A DNA stretch of 64,000 nt from contig NZ_QPKI01000004.1 in the NCBI RefSeq assembly GCF_003339685.1, positions 36,265 to 100,264 on the forward strand. Direction: 5' to 3'. The notes under the pieces were generated by a model. The model saw only the letters and a list, made by a program, of their open reading frames with translations, searched no databases and was not told the DNA's origin. Source of the stretch: Halomonas sp. DQ26W (GTDB lineage Bacteria; Pseudomonadota; Gammaproteobacteria; Pseudomonadales; Halomonadaceae). Every line of letters begins with the position of its first letter. The stretch's first letter is position 1. Positions 9,157-17,496 of this stretch are shown piece after piece. The position numbers and the translations under genes are program-made.

Positions 9157-9603
9157 CTATTGCGATTTTGCTGGTATCTGCATCAATTGGGCCAGCTGTG
9201 GCTGGCGTTGGCCAAGCATGTCGGCAAGGGTGTAGCCATCGAGCACGGTCATGAAAGCTGCCATTGCCTCGTTGAGAATCAGCGTGAGGCGACAGGCTGG
9301 TGTGATCACGCACTCGTTCGCATCGCGGAAACACTCGACCAGGCCGAGTTCGTGCTCGGTATCGCGCACCAGGCCGCCCAGCGATATGGACTCGGGGGGG
9401 CGATTCAATAGCATGCCCCCGTTCTTGCCACGGATGGTAACGATATAGCCGCGGTGACTGAGGTCCTGGACGACCTTCATCAGGTGATTGCGCGACACGC
9501 CGAAACTAACGGCTATCTCATGGATGGTGGCGCGCTCCTCGCCCTTGACGGCGAGGTAGATGAGGACACGCAGTGCGAAATCGGTATAGCGAGTCAGGTG
9601 CAT
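9157..9603 (-). CDS. nsrR: NsrR nitric-oxide-sensing Rrf2 repressor
   Basis: Rrf2-family [Fe-S] transcription factor that loses DNA binding when NO attacks its cluster. The 148-residue protein starts with the family hallmark MHLTRYTDFALRVLIYLA and a winged helix (VSRNHLMKVVQDLS). It has the three cluster cysteines in the spacing CFRDANECVITPAC (near residues 90-103), which fits NsrR better than IscR. Likely targets in this window include norC, which has a good NsrR box. An FNR-type box and an NsrR-like half-site lie just upstream, suggesting control by both. Confidence 0.93.
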   Translation of the reverse strand: MHLTRYTDFALRVLIYLAVKGEERATIHEIAVSFGVSRNHLMKVVQDLSHRGYIVTIRGKNGGMLLNRPPESISLGGLVRDTEHELGLVECFRDANECVITPACRLTLILNEAMAAFMTVLDGYTLADMLGQRQPQLAQLMQIPAKSQ

Positions 9604-9626
9604 GGAATATCCCGTCTGATCGATGC

Positions 9627-9640
9627 TTGATAAGAGTCAA
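9627..9640 (-). promoter_or_regulatory. FNR/DNR-type box in the nsrR promoter
   Basis: TTGAT-AAGA-GTCAA on the plus strand matches the consensus TTGAT-N4-ATCAA at 9 of 10 positions. It ends about 23 bases before the nsrR ATG, so it overlaps the leader or start point and could repress as well as activate. An 11-base element at 9653-9663 reads AAGATGAATTT on the minus strand and resembles one NsrR half-site (AAGATGCATTT). Confidence 0.6.
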
Positions 9641-9656
9641 GTAGAGTGCATTAAAT

Positions 9657-10073
9657 TCATCTTATCCTAGTATTCACTTCCGGCAAGCGGGTTTGGTGGA
9701 GGGGTGCGGCATCGGGTCGCGTCAGCACGAAGGAGGCCACGCCGCTGAAGATCACCGCGGTCAGTGCCAGAACCCCGGGCGGCGCACCACCCAACCACAG
9801 CACTGGCCAGCTGAATATCAGCAGCACCACTGCCAGCCGCTTGGTGCGACGCGGAACGGCTCTCTGCTCCTGCCAGGCATGCAGGGTGGGGCCGATCCGC
9901 GGGTGCTGCCACAGCCAGCGTGCCAGGCGCGGCGAGCCCTTGGGAGCCGCCCAGGCTGCCACCAGCAGGAAGGGGGTGGTGGGCAGCAGCGGCATCACCA
10001 GACCGGCAGTCCCCAGGCCGATACAGCCATAGGCCAGAGCGCGCCAGGCGAATCGCGAGAGCATGGAGGTCAT
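9657..10073 (-). CDS. YbaN/DUF454 family inner-membrane protein
   Basis: A 138-residue protein with three or four hydrophobic helices and the DUF454 hallmarks GCIGLGTAGLVMPLLPTTPF, then AAWAAPKGSPRLARWLWQHP. Its molecular function is unknown. In denitrifying proteobacteria it is often found beside NO-responsive genes. The start at 10073 is chosen because it begins the conserved MTSMLSRFAWRALAYG region; upstream in-frame residues run into the promoter shared with the divergent nnrS. It lies 53 bases upstream of nsrR and points the same way. Confidence 0.8.
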   Translation of the reverse strand: MTSMLSRFAWRALAYGCIGLGTAGLVMPLLPTTPFLLVAAWAAPKGSPRLARWLWQHPRIGPTLHAWQEQRAVPRRTKRLAVVLLIFSWPVLWLGGAPPGVLALTAVIFSGVASFVLTRPDAAPLHQTRLPEVNTRIR

Positions 10074-10122
10074 GGCGGCCTCTTGGATTGGCAGTGTTTG
10101 CTTTAACGAGTATTTTATATGA

Positions 10123-11334
10123 ATGTTTAGGCTCATTGTAAAGCCGTTTGCCCAGGGCATCGGCGCAGAAAAAGTGTCGGCCCCGCACCCAAGGCCATCC
10201 CGAAGACCGGCCTGGCGCTGGTTCTTTCCGCTGGCGGCGCTGCACGCGGCGCTGATGGTGCCGCTGTCGCTGTTTGCCCTTTACCACGGGTGGGGCATCT
10301 TGTCGCAGCTGGCCTCTCCCGCGGCCCACGCTCGAGAGCTGCTGTTCGGCTTCGCCCTGGCGGTCATCGCCGGCTATCTGCTCGGTCCGCTGTCGCAACG
10401 TCAGCAGGCGGGCCTGGTGGGGCTGTGGTTGGTGGGGCGGCTGGGCATCCTCGAGTGGCCGGGTAGTATGCTGGCGACCTTAGCCGATGCCCTCTTTGCC
10501 CTGTGGCTGGCCGGCCTGCTGGTACCTCGGTTCCTTGCCGCGAAAAAGTGGCGCAACCGGGTGCTCTCCCCGTTACTGGCGCTGATCTGCCTGCTGGCGG
10601 TGGTCACGCTGACCTGGCGCTACCTGGATGACATGCCGACGACGGCACCACTGATGCACCAGAGCGTGCTGTGGCTGGTATTGCTGATGACCTTCATGGG
10701 GGGGCGTATCATCTCACCGGCCGTCAATGGCTATCTGCTGAGCCGCTATCGCATGGTTGGGGCCGGCGTGCAGCCACGGGTAGAGTCGGCGCTGATCGGC
10801 CTGCTGGGCCTGGCTCCCTTCCTCATGCTGTGGGGCGCCCTGCGGCCGCTGGCGGCAGGCCTGGTGCTGGCTGCCGGGCTGCTGGTGCTGTGGCGGATAG
10901 TGCGCTGGGAGCCCGGCCTATGTCGCGAGCGCCCCGACCTGCTGGTACTGATGCTGGGGTATACCTGGCTCGGTATTGGACTGCTGCTGCTGGCGCGTAC
11001 CTGGTGGGTGCCGTCGCATGCCAGTTCGGCGCTCCACGTCTTCACCATCGGTGCCCTGGGCACGCTGTCCAGCACCATCATGCTGCGCCACGTAATACTG
11101 CGCGCCAGGCAGCGCCCTGAGAGCGAGCGGGCCCTGGTTCCGCTGGCCGGACTGTTTGCCACTGCCGCCATTCTGAGGTTGTGGGCGCTCGACGCGGGCA
11201 GTGGCTGGCTAGTGGTTCTGTGGTGTTCGGCCCTGCTCTGGAGCCTGGCCTGGCTGCTGGTGGCTTGGCGGCTGTGCTACTGGCTGGCGCAGATGCCGGC
11301 CGGCCGACCGGTGCCGACTCGCCCCGGTAATTGA
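10123..11334 (+). CDS. nnrS: NnrS family membrane protein (copy 1)
   Basis: Polytopic heme/copper-associated membrane protein of the NnrS family, which relieves nitrosative stress, for example by limiting iron-dinitrosyl formation. The 403-residue ORF predicts about 12 hydrophobic segments and keeps family signatures such as TFMGGRIISPAVNGY (NnrS: GRxxPxFT/NG) and FTIGALGTLSSTIMLRH. The true start is uncertain: the ATG at 10123 lies inside a possible NsrR-like palindrome, and a GTG near 10177 would also keep all helices. It is divergent from the DUF454 gene. A second NnrS is at 53969-55183. Confidence 0.82.
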   Translation: MFRLIVKPFAQGIGAEKVSAPHPRPSRRPAWRWFFPLAALHAALMVPLSLFALYHGWGILSQLASPAAHARELLFGFALAVIAGYLLGPLSQRQQAGLVGLWLVGRLGILEWPGSMLATLADALFALWLAGLLVPRFLAAKKWRNRVLSPLLALICLLAVVTLTWRYLDDMPTTAPLMHQSVLWLVLLMTFMGGRIISPAVNGYLLSRYRMVGAGVQPRVESALIGLLGLAPFLMLWGALRPLAAGLVLAAGLLVLWRIVRWEPGLCRERPDLLVLMLGYTWLGIGLLLLARTWWVPSHASSALHVFTIGALGTLSSTIMLRHVILRARQRPESERALVPLAGLFATAAILRLWALDAGSGWLVVLWCSALLWSLAWLLVAWRLCYWLAQMPAGRPVPTRPGN

Positions 11335-11344
11335 TCACGGACAA
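11331..11344 (+). promoter_or_regulatory. Possible FNR-type box upstream of hemN
   Basis: TTGAT-CACG-GACAA matches 8 of 10 consensus positions and overlaps the nnrS stop, about 100 bases before hemN. FNR/ANR control of hemN is known in pseudomonads. Confidence 0.45.
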
Positions 11345-11446
11345 TAGTCGAGCGAGCATACGAAGACGACGCGTAGTGCCGATGTCATACTGGCGGCATA
11401 GCCAATGGCATGTACATGCCCCCTTATCAAGAGGCTGCTTTCGATC

Positions 11447-12832
11447 ATGCAAGACGATCTACTGTTCAATCGCCCCCTGGTGGAGAAGTACGACCGCCCC
11501 GGGCCGCGCTATACCTCCTATCCCACGGCGCCCCAGTTCCACGCGGCATTCGCCGAGGATGACTATCGTGCCGCAGCCGAGCGCAGCAACCGGGTCGCTT
11601 CCCCCAAACCGCTTTCGGTCTACGTGCATATCCCGTTCTGCAAGAGCCTCTGTTATTACTGTGCCTGCAACAAGATCATTACCCACAATACAGACCGGGC
11701 AGCGGAATACCTGGACTGGCTGAAGCGAGAGGTGCAGACGCAGGGGGCGCTGTTCGACGAGTCGCGTCGCATGACCCAGTTGCACTTGGGGGGCGGCACG
11801 CCAACCTATCTGAGCAATGCTCAACTGGGTGATCTGATGACGACGCTGGACGAGTCGTTTCACTTCGCACCCGTTGAAGCGCGCGAGTTCTCCCTGGAGG
11901 TGGACCCGCGCACGGTGAGCCCGGAACAGATTCATGAACTTCATGACCTGGGCTTCAATCGCCTGAGCTTCGGCGTTCAGGACTTCGATGCGGATGTCCA
12001 GCAAGCCGTCAACCGTGTGCAGAGCGAGGAGCAGGTGGTGTCGCTGGTCAAGGCCGCCCGCGATGCCGGCTTCGAATCGATCAGCGTCGACCTGATCTAC
12101 GGCCTGCCGCTGCAGACCGTGGCAAGCTTCGATACCACTCTGGACAAGATTATCGCGCTACGCCCGGATCGCATCGCCGCCTACAGCTACGCGCATCTGC
12201 CTGAGCTGTTCAAGGCCCAGCGACTGATCCGCCCCGAGGACATGCCGCCGCCCGAGCGCAAGATGGAGCTGCTGGAACTGACCATTCGCCGCCTGACCGG
12301 GGCCGGCTACGTGTATATCGGCATGGATCACTTTGCCCTGCCCGAGGACGAGCTCTCCCTGGCCAGAGAGAACGGCACCCTGCAGCGCAACTTCCAGGGC
12401 TATTCCACCCATGCCGACTGCGACATGATCGGCCTGGGCATTACTTCCATCGGCAAGGTCAGCGACAGCTACAGCCAGAACGTCAAGGAGATCGCCCAGT
12501 ACCAGCATCGTCTAGAGGAGGGCCGGCTGCCGGTGATGCGCGGCTATCGTCTCAATGACGACGACCGGCTGCGCCGTGATGTGATCAATGCCTTGATGTG
12601 CCATGGCCGGATTGACTTCGCCGATATCGAGGCGAAGCACGATATCGTCTTTCGCGACTACTTCGCCGATGCCCTGGCCGAGCTTGCCGAAATGCAGCAG
12701 GACGAGCTGATCGCCATCGGTGAGTCGTACATCGACGTACTGCCGACCGGCCGATTGATGATGCGCAACGTGGCCATGGCCTTCGATGCTTACCTCAAGC
12801 CCAATGAAGGGCGTTTCTCACGTACGGTCTAG
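11447..12832 (+). CDS. hemN: HemN oxygen-independent coproporphyrinogen III dehydrogenase
   Basis: Radical-SAM enzyme decarboxylating coproporphyrinogen III to protoporphyrinogen IX without oxygen, supplying heme for the denitrification cytochromes. The 461-residue protein contains PFCKSLCYYCACN, the HemN-type CX3CX2CXC motif that binds the 4Fe-4S cluster (near residues 62-70). Next come the glycine motif LGGGTPTYL and the coproporphyrinogen region around GMDHFALPEDEL. The start at 11447 (MQDDLLFN) gives the normal N-terminus; the open frame begins earlier. A clear terminator follows. Confidence 0.95.
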   Translation: MQDDLLFNRPLVEKYDRPGPRYTSYPTAPQFHAAFAEDDYRAAAERSNRVASPKPLSVYVHIPFCKSLCYYCACNKIITHNTDRAAEYLDWLKREVQTQGALFDESRRMTQLHLGGGTPTYLSNAQLGDLMTTLDESFHFAPVEAREFSLEVDPRTVSPEQIHELHDLGFNRLSFGVQDFDADVQQAVNRVQSEEQVVSLVKAARDAGFESISVDLIYGLPLQTVASFDTTLDKIIALRPDRIAAYSYAHLPELFKAQRLIRPEDMPPPERKMELLELTIRRLTGAGYVYIGMDHFALPEDELSLARENGTLQRNFQGYSTHADCDMIGLGITSIGKVSDSYSQNVKEIAQYQHRLEEGRLPVMRGYRLNDDDRLRRDVINALMCHGRIDFADIEAKHDIVFRDYFADALAELAEMQQDELIAIGESYIDVLPTGRLMMRNVAMAFDAYLKPNEGRFSRTV

Positions 12833-12854
12833 CCTCCCAGGCCAGGACCCACGC

Positions 12855-12882
12855 AAACGGCGCCCCACGGAGCGCCGTTTTT
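12855..12882 (+). terminator. Rho-independent terminator after hemN
   Basis: AACGGCGC and GCGCCGTT form an 8-bp stem around CCCACGGA and are followed by TTTTT. It sits 23 bases after the hemN stop. Confidence 0.85.
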
Positions 12883-12899
12883 CATGAGCGAGTAGAGCC

Positions 12900-13004
12900 T
12901 CAGGCGGTGCGCTCGAACAGCAGGTTGTTCTCCAGGTGGATGTGCTGCATCAGGCCTTGGCGAAATGCATTGAGACCGGTGTTGAGCGCGCGCCGTTTAG
13001 GGAT
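12900..13004 (-). pseudogene. C-terminal remnant of a RIC/YtfE (ScdA) iron-sulfur repair gene
   Basis: The minus strand encodes about 30 residues ending ALNTGLNAFRQGLMQHIHLE then NNLLFERTA and a stop. This is the last helix of the hemerythrin-like domain of RIC/YtfE di-iron proteins, where H-I-x-L-E-N-N supplies metal ligands. Nothing recognisable remains upstream: the frame continues into the NrdR-box promoter of ubiT. RIC proteins repair NO-damaged Fe-S clusters and often accompany NsrR regulons, so a once-complete gene here is plausible. Confidence 0.65.
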
Positions 13005-13044
13005 CAAATAGTTAGCACAATGCAAGAGGTAGCGTTGAAAATAT

Positions 13045-13091
13045 ACGCTACATCTGGTGCTTGATCGGATCGTGTGAGCTATATATGGTAC
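13045..13091 (+). promoter_or_regulatory. Pair of NrdR-like boxes before ubiT-nrdJ
   Basis: Two 16-base elements, ACGCTACATCTGGTGC (13045-13060) and GAGCTATATATGGTAC (13076-13091), each match the NrdR consensus ACACTATATATAGTGT at 11 of 16 positions. They start exactly 31 bases apart, the three-turn spacing usual for NrdR box pairs. NrdR represses ribonucleotide reductase genes when dATP is plentiful. Confidence 0.65.
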
Positions 13092-13122
13092 TCAAGCCCC
13101 CGGTCGGGGGAGTGGCATGAGC

Positions 13123-13136
13123 TTGACACATATCAG
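13123..13136 (+). promoter_or_regulatory. FNR/DNR-type box upstream of ubiT
   Basis: TTGAC-ACAT-ATCAG matches 8 of 10 consensus positions and lies 93 bases before the ubiT start. Anaerobic induction fits the role of UbiT in oxygen-independent ubiquinone synthesis. Confidence 0.55.
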
Positions 13137-13229
13137 TGCAGATGTGCGGCATCGTGCCTAGGATGGACGGTTCGTCGGCCGCCATGGCCACAGCCGATTC
13201 CCAAGGCTCGATTCCACTGGAGAGTAGCA

Positions 13230-13712
13230 ATGCTTCCGTTGCCCCTGTCGTTTTTGCCGCGTCCGCCCGCCCTGACTCGCCTGATACGAGCCATCGACCC
13301 CCGGGTGCCTCTGACACTCAAACGCCACGTGATCGAGCCAGTGCTCAACCGCACCTTTGCCGAACCCCTGGAAGAGGGTGAGTTCGATGCCCTGGAGGGG
13401 CGTCGCATCACGCTGCACGTGGAAGACCTGGGTGTCCTGTTGACCCTGACCCTCGAGAACCAGCGGCTGGTGCTGAGCCGCGAGGTCGGGGAAGCGACCA
13501 TTCGTGGCGGCTGGCGCGAGTTCCTGTGCCTGGCCACGCGCCGCGAGGACCCCGATGCCCTGTTCTTTCAGCGGCGGCTGTTGATCGAGGGCGACACCGA
13601 GTTGGGGTTGATGGTGAAGAACCTACTGGACAGCCGCGAAGAGGGGCTGGCCCAGGGACGCCTGGGCGACTGGCTGGCGCGCCTGGAACGAGTGGCACGC
13701 CGCGACGATTGA
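13230..13712 (+). CDS. ubiT: UbiT, SCP2-domain lipid carrier for anaerobic ubiquinone synthesis
   Basis: A 160-residue SCP2-domain protein of the UbiT (YhbT) family, which binds ubiquinone precursors and is needed for oxygen-independent ubiquinone synthesis with UbiU and UbiV. Recognisable parts are the N-terminal stretch LPRPPALTRLIRAIDP, the SCP2 strand region LEGRRITLHVEDLGVLL, and FLCLATRREDPDALFFQRRL with the family's GDTELGLMVKN. The ATG at 13230 is chosen because it begins the family-like N-terminus. It lies 49 bases before nrdJa and is probably cotranscribed with it. The partners ubiU and ubiV are about 30 kb away on the other strand. Confidence 0.9.
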   Translation: MLPLPLSFLPRPPALTRLIRAIDPRVPLTLKRHVIEPVLNRTFAEPLEEGEFDALEGRRITLHVEDLGVLLTLTLENQRLVLSREVGEATIRGGWREFLCLATRREDPDALFFQRRLLIEGDTELGLMVKNLLDSREEGLAQGRLGDWLARLERVARRDD

Positions 13713-13761
13713 GTTTCTTCTTGTTAACGAATACAGCCAACATAGGCGGAGATAAGCCGAC

Positions 13762-15873
13762 ATGAGCACTTCCACCAAGGCCGTCAAGACATCCAATGAG
13801 GTTCCGCTACAGGTACCCTCCCGTGATATCTGGGATGCCAAGTACCGCCTTAAGGATCGCCATGGCCGGGCGGTCGACAAGGACGTGACTGAAACCTGGG
13901 ATCGCGTGGCTCGCGCCCTGGCGGTGGTGGAAGGGGACCTGGCCGACGCTTGGCTGCCGAAGTTTCGCTGGGCGCTTGAAAACGGCGCCATCCCTGCAGG
14001 ACGTATCATGTCCAACGCCGGCGCCGAAAACTACAAGCCGGCGGTGAGCCTGATCAATTGCACCGTGTCGCGCACCATTCGCGACTCCATGCACGACATC
14101 CTCGGCAGCGTGGTGGATGCCGGCATGACCCTCAAGGCGGGCTGCGGCATCGGCTACGAATTCTCGACCCTGCGCCACAAGGGCGCTTTCGTCTTCGGCG
14201 CCGGTGCTGGCACCAACGGCCCGCTGGCGTTCATGGATATCTACGACAAGATGTGCTTCACGGTGGCCTCGGCCGGCGGCCGCCGCGGCGCCCAGATGGG
14301 CACCTTCGATGTCGGCCATCCCGATGTGCGCAGCTTCATCGAGGCCAAGCGCGAGGCCGGCCGGCTGCGTCAGTTTAACCTCTCACTGCTGATCACCGAC
14401 GAGTTCATCGAGGCGGTGAAGCAGGACGCCGACTGGCCGCTGGCCTTCCCGCTGCACGCCGGCGAGAAGGATGACGTGAAGCCCGAGGACCTGATCTATC
14501 GAGACTGGCCGGTGGTCGAAGACGCCTACACCACCGACGACGAAGGCCGCGTGGCCTGTCGCATCGTCGAGGTGATCAAGGCCCGCGAGCTGTGGGACAC
14601 CATCATGAAGTCGACCTACGACTTCGCCGAGCCGGGCTTCATCCTGATCGACCAGGTCAACCGCATGAACAACAACTGGTTCTGCGAGGAGATCCGGGCC
14701 ACCAACCCGTGCGGGGAGCAGCCCCTGCCGCCGGAGGGCGCCTGCCTGCTCGGCTCGGTCAACCTGACCCGCTTCGTCATCGACCCCTTCGGCAAGAAGG
14801 CGCGCTTCGACTGGGACCGCTACCGCAAAGTGGTGGCGATCTTCACGCGCATGCTCGACAACGTGGTGGAGATCAGCGGCCTGCCGCTTGAAGGCCAGCG
14901 CAAGGAGATCGAGGCCAAGCGCCGTCACGGTATGGGCTTCCTCGGCCTGGGCTCGACCCTGACCATGCTCAAGATTCCCTACGGTTCGGCGGAGTCGCTG
15001 GCCTTCACCGAGGAGGTGAGCCGCAACCTGGCCCTCGAGGGCTGGAAACAGGCGCTGGAGCTCTCTCGCGAGAAGGGCATGGCACCGATACTCGCTGAGG
15101 ACTTCGAGATCACGCCGAAGATGCTGCGCGAGCGCCCGGAACTGGCCAAGGACGGTTACGAAGTGGGCGACAAGGTGCCCGGCCGCATCCTGCACGCGCG
15201 CTATAGCCGCTACATGCAGAAGATCGCCGAGCTGGAGCCGGAACTGGTGGCAGCGCTATCCGAGCATGGCGCGCGCTTTACTCACCATTCGTCCATCGCG
15301 CCGACCGGCACCATCTCGCTGTCGCTGGGCAACAATGCCTCCAACGGCATCGAGCCGTCGTTCTCGCACCGCTACTTCCGCAACGTCATCCAGTCGGGCA
15401 AGAAAACCAAGGAGCAGGTGGAAGTGTGCTCCTTCGAGCTGGCCGCCTACCGTCACTTCATCGCCGCCGACGCGGTGGAGAGCGACCTTCCCGATTACTT
15501 CATCACCGCCGACGCGGTGACACCGAAGCAGCACGTGGCAGTGCAGGCTGCGGCCCAGGCCTGGGTCGACTCGGCGATCTCCAAGACCGTCAACGTGCCC
15601 ACCGACTTCCCCTTCGAGCACTTCCAGGATCTTTATCTGGACGCCTACGGGAGCAAGCTCAAGGGTTGCACCACCTTCCGCTTCAATCCGGAAGCCTTCC
15701 AGGGCGTGCTGGTGCGCGAGGACGATCTCAAGAACACCACCTATGTTTTCGAGCTGGAAAACGGTGAGACGGTAGAGCTTTCAGGCGACGAGAAGGTTGT
15801 CTACGACGGCGAAGAGCACAACGCGGCGAACCTCTATGATGCGCTGAAGGAAGGCACCTATGGTAAGTGGTAA
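13762..15873 (+). CDS. nrdJa: NrdJa, catalytic subunit of adenosylcobalamin-dependent ribonucleotide reductase
   Basis: Class II ribonucleotide reductase large part, making deoxyribonucleotides with a cobalamin-generated thiyl radical, independent of oxygen. The 703-residue protein has the active-site motif NPCGEQPLPPEGACLLGSVN (from about residue 315), the early cysteine in INCTVSRTI, and FRFNPEAFQGVL near the end. There is no ATP-cone. Its usual C-terminal region is a separate gene (nrdJb), as in Pseudomonas aeruginosa NrdJab. Control probably comes from the NrdR and FNR boxes in front of ubiT. No cobalamin riboswitch is visible upstream. Confidence 0.95.
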   Translation: MSTSTKAVKTSNEVPLQVPSRDIWDAKYRLKDRHGRAVDKDVTETWDRVARALAVVEGDLADAWLPKFRWALENGAIPAGRIMSNAGAENYKPAVSLINCTVSRTIRDSMHDILGSVVDAGMTLKAGCGIGYEFSTLRHKGAFVFGAGAGTNGPLAFMDIYDKMCFTVASAGGRRGAQMGTFDVGHPDVRSFIEAKREAGRLRQFNLSLLITDEFIEAVKQDADWPLAFPLHAGEKDDVKPEDLIYRDWPVVEDAYTTDDEGRVACRIVEVIKARELWDTIMKSTYDFAEPGFILIDQVNRMNNNWFCEEIRATNPCGEQPLPPEGACLLGSVNLTRFVIDPFGKKARFDWDRYRKVVAIFTRMLDNVVEISGLPLEGQRKEIEAKRRHGMGFLGLGSTLTMLKIPYGSAESLAFTEEVSRNLALEGWKQALELSREKGMAPILAEDFEITPKMLRERPELAKDGYEVGDKVPGRILHARYSRYMQKIAELEPELVAALSEHGARFTHHSSIAPTGTISLSLGNNASNGIEPSFSHRYFRNVIQSGKKTKEQVEVCSFELAAYRHFIAADAVESDLPDYFITADAVTPKQHVAVQAAAQAWVDSAISKTVNVPTDFPFEHFQDLYLDAYGSKLKGCTTFRFNPEAFQGVLVREDDLKNTTYVFELENGETVELSGDEKVVYDGEEHNAANLYDALKEGTYGKW

Positions 15874-15900
15874 GCCCGTGTACTTCCAGCTGCCGGTAGC

Positions 15901-15988
15901 GAGGGGCGCCGGGGACACGTCGAAGAGGAGGTCCTGCACCAGGGATGGTGTAGGTAGCGTACAGGGATGTATTCACAGCGCCTCCTCG
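15901..15988 (+). repeat. Dispersed repeat family C, short copy between nrdJa and nrdJb
   Basis: About 88 bases bounded by GGCGCC at the left and GCGCCTCCTCG at the right. The left part (AGAGGAGGTCCT) and right part (GGTAGCGTACAGGGA, GTATTCACAGCGCCTCCTCG) match the full copies at 59201-59367 and 43690-43854. The middle, including the central hairpin, is deleted. Confidence 0.7.
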
Positions 15989-16077
15989 TCGGTCCGGCGC
16001 TCCGGGACGTGTCGCCGGAGCAGCCCCGAGCGAGTAAAGCTGCGCGCCTTTGAATCCTTTTCCGCAGGAGCCTGCTG

Positions 16078-16842
16078 ATGGCCGTCGAAATCAAGTCAAA
16101 GATCGTTTCCTACAGCGTCAAGAAAGCCGTGGAGGAAGCCCCCCTGGCAGATGAGAATCCGCTCACGGTGCGCATTCCGTCTCGTCCCGAGGGCACCCTG
16201 GAGGCGGTATCCGAGAAAATCTCCTACGTCGGCGCCGAAGGACGCAAGAAGGTCTACCTGCTGGTCTCCTTCATGCCGGTGGAAGGCGTACTCGACGGCA
16301 GGCGGGTGGTCATCGAGCGTCCGGTTGAGTTCTTCTTCCCCTCCGGCCAGCTTTCTAGCGAACACCAGTGGATCACCGCCACCATGCGCAGCCTATCGCT
16401 GGCCGCCCGCGGCGGCTACGTCACCCAGGCGGTGGCCGACCTACGCAAGGTGGCCTGGGACAAGGGCCTGGTGCGCTGCGGCATGAACCGCTGGGGCAAG
16501 CCGATGTTCCATGACTCCGAAGTGGCGGCCATTGCCTGGTCGATCCAGCAGATCCTCTATCGTCGCGGTTTCCTTGACCAGGACGGCAACCAGGTGCCGG
16601 TGGAGGAGCTGGTCAGCCGCTACGCCCATCGCCTGACCCACGGCCACCCCTGGCAGCCGCCCACCCTCGAGGAGGAGGCCCGTGCCGAACAGCAGGCCAA
16701 GGCCGAGGCTCTTGCTCAGGACAAGGAGAAGGGTGACGGCCCCACGGTGGTGGGTCACTGCCCCGAGTGCCGCGGCGAGCTGATCATGATGGATGGCTGT
16801 CCGACCTGTTATGCGGGTTGTGGCTGGTCCAAGTGCGGCTGA
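16078..16842 (+). CDS. nrdJb: NrdJb, C-terminal subunit of class II ribonucleotide reductase
   Basis: A 254-residue protein equivalent to the C-terminal part of single-chain class II reductases. It carries a zinc-ribbon-like pair CPECRGEL and CPTCYAGC and ends with the redox-active tail CGWSKCG, which re-reduces the active site in NrdJa. The region EHQWITATMRSLSLAARGGY is shared by TSCPD-domain proteins. It has a GCAGGAG ribosome site. The 204 bases between nrdJa and nrdJb contain a dispersed repeat, so the split is old enough to have gathered an insertion yet both genes look intact. Confidence 0.92.
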   Translation: MAVEIKSKIVSYSVKKAVEEAPLADENPLTVRIPSRPEGTLEAVSEKISYVGAEGRKKVYLLVSFMPVEGVLDGRRVVIERPVEFFFPSGQLSSEHQWITATMRSLSLAARGGYVTQAVADLRKVAWDKGLVRCGMNRWGKPMFHDSEVAAIAWSIQQILYRRGFLDQDGNQVPVEELVSRYAHRLTHGHPWQPPTLEEEARAEQQAKAEALAQDKEKGDGPTVVGHCPECRGELIMMDGCPTCYAGCGWSKCG

Positions 16843-16850
16843 AACTTACC

Positions 16851-16935
16851 TGATTTCGCATAAGGCTCAGCAGGCGCCTGACGGAGGCCTCCGGCCTCCA
16901 GTCGCGAGCTGAAGCTGCTCCAACAGTGTGGTAGT
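16851..16935 (+). repeat. Dispersed repeat family D, copy 2
   Basis: CGCATAAGGCTCAGCAGG followed by CGCCTG, and CCTCCGGCCTCCAGTCG with GAGCTGAAGCT, recur at 53636-53760. It lies directly after nrdJb and contains short GC palindromes. Confidence 0.65.
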
Positions 16936-17001
16936 TGCCGAGCCCTTCCACTCTGTTACGGTGAGACATGGCGTACCTCGACATTGGGAGTACGAATATC
17001 G

Positions 17002-17439
17002 ATGTTCAAGTCCATCCTGGTTGTCTGCCGAGGCAACATCTGCCGCAGTCCCGTGGCCGAGGCGATGCTTCGTCAGCAGCTTCCACATTGCCGAGTATCG
17101 TCGGCTGGCATCACAGCCCTGGTCGGTGAGGAAGTCGAGCCTAAGGCTCGGCAGCTTGCCGAAGCCGATGGCTTCGAGGTTGGCAAGCATCGCGCCCGGC
17201 AGTTGGAAGCCGACCTGCTTGCCGAAGCCGACCTGGTACTTGTCATGAGCGATGACCAGCGTCGTGAGATTGCATCACGCTGGCCATCAGTACTGGGCAA
17301 GACCATGCGCCTGGGCCATTGGCTGGAGCAGGGCAATGGCCAGGATATTCCCGACCCCTATCGCCGCTCCGATGCTGTTTTCCTCCTGGTGCATCGTCTT
17401 ATTGCCCGCGCCACCCGCGAGTGGGTCGGTCGTTTATAA
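17002..17439 (+). CDS. wzb: Low-molecular-weight protein-tyrosine phosphatase (Wzb-like)
   Basis: Cytoplasmic LMW phosphatase, 145 residues, with the P-loop CRGNICRSP (CX5R-S, residues 9-17) and the general-acid loop DIPDPYRRSD. In group 1 polysaccharide systems the Wzb-type phosphatase dephosphorylates the C-terminal tyrosines of the Wzc kinase, so with wza and wzc downstream that role is likely. The start at 17002 gives the standard MFKSILVVCRGN. It is separated from wza by 400 bases with an ops element, unlike the tight wza-wzb-wzc order of Escherichia coli. Confidence 0.9.
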   Translation: MFKSILVVCRGNICRSPVAEAMLRQQLPHCRVSSAGITALVGEEVEPKARQLAEADGFEVGKHRARQLEADLLAEADLVLVMSDDQRREIASRWPSVLGKTMRLGHWLEQGNGQDIPDPYRRSDAVFLLVHRLIARATREWVGRL

Positions 17440-17496
17440 CCCTCGAGACCGCGCGCCTGTTTCGGCGCATATCAAAGCAAATCCCCCTTCTTTTTC

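Noticed and set aside
9642-9663. Full NsrR palindrome upstream of nsrR
   Set aside because: One half-site is good, but the second half is shifted by two bases, so only a half-site is noted.
10105-10127. Possible NsrR palindrome between the DUF454 gene and nnrS
   Set aside because: Only about 12 of 18 arm positions fit and it overlaps the annotated nnrS start. Too weak to list, though plausible by context.
13713-13761. Cobalamin riboswitch before nrdJa
   Set aside because: The gap to ubiT is only 49 bases with no B12-box-like motif.
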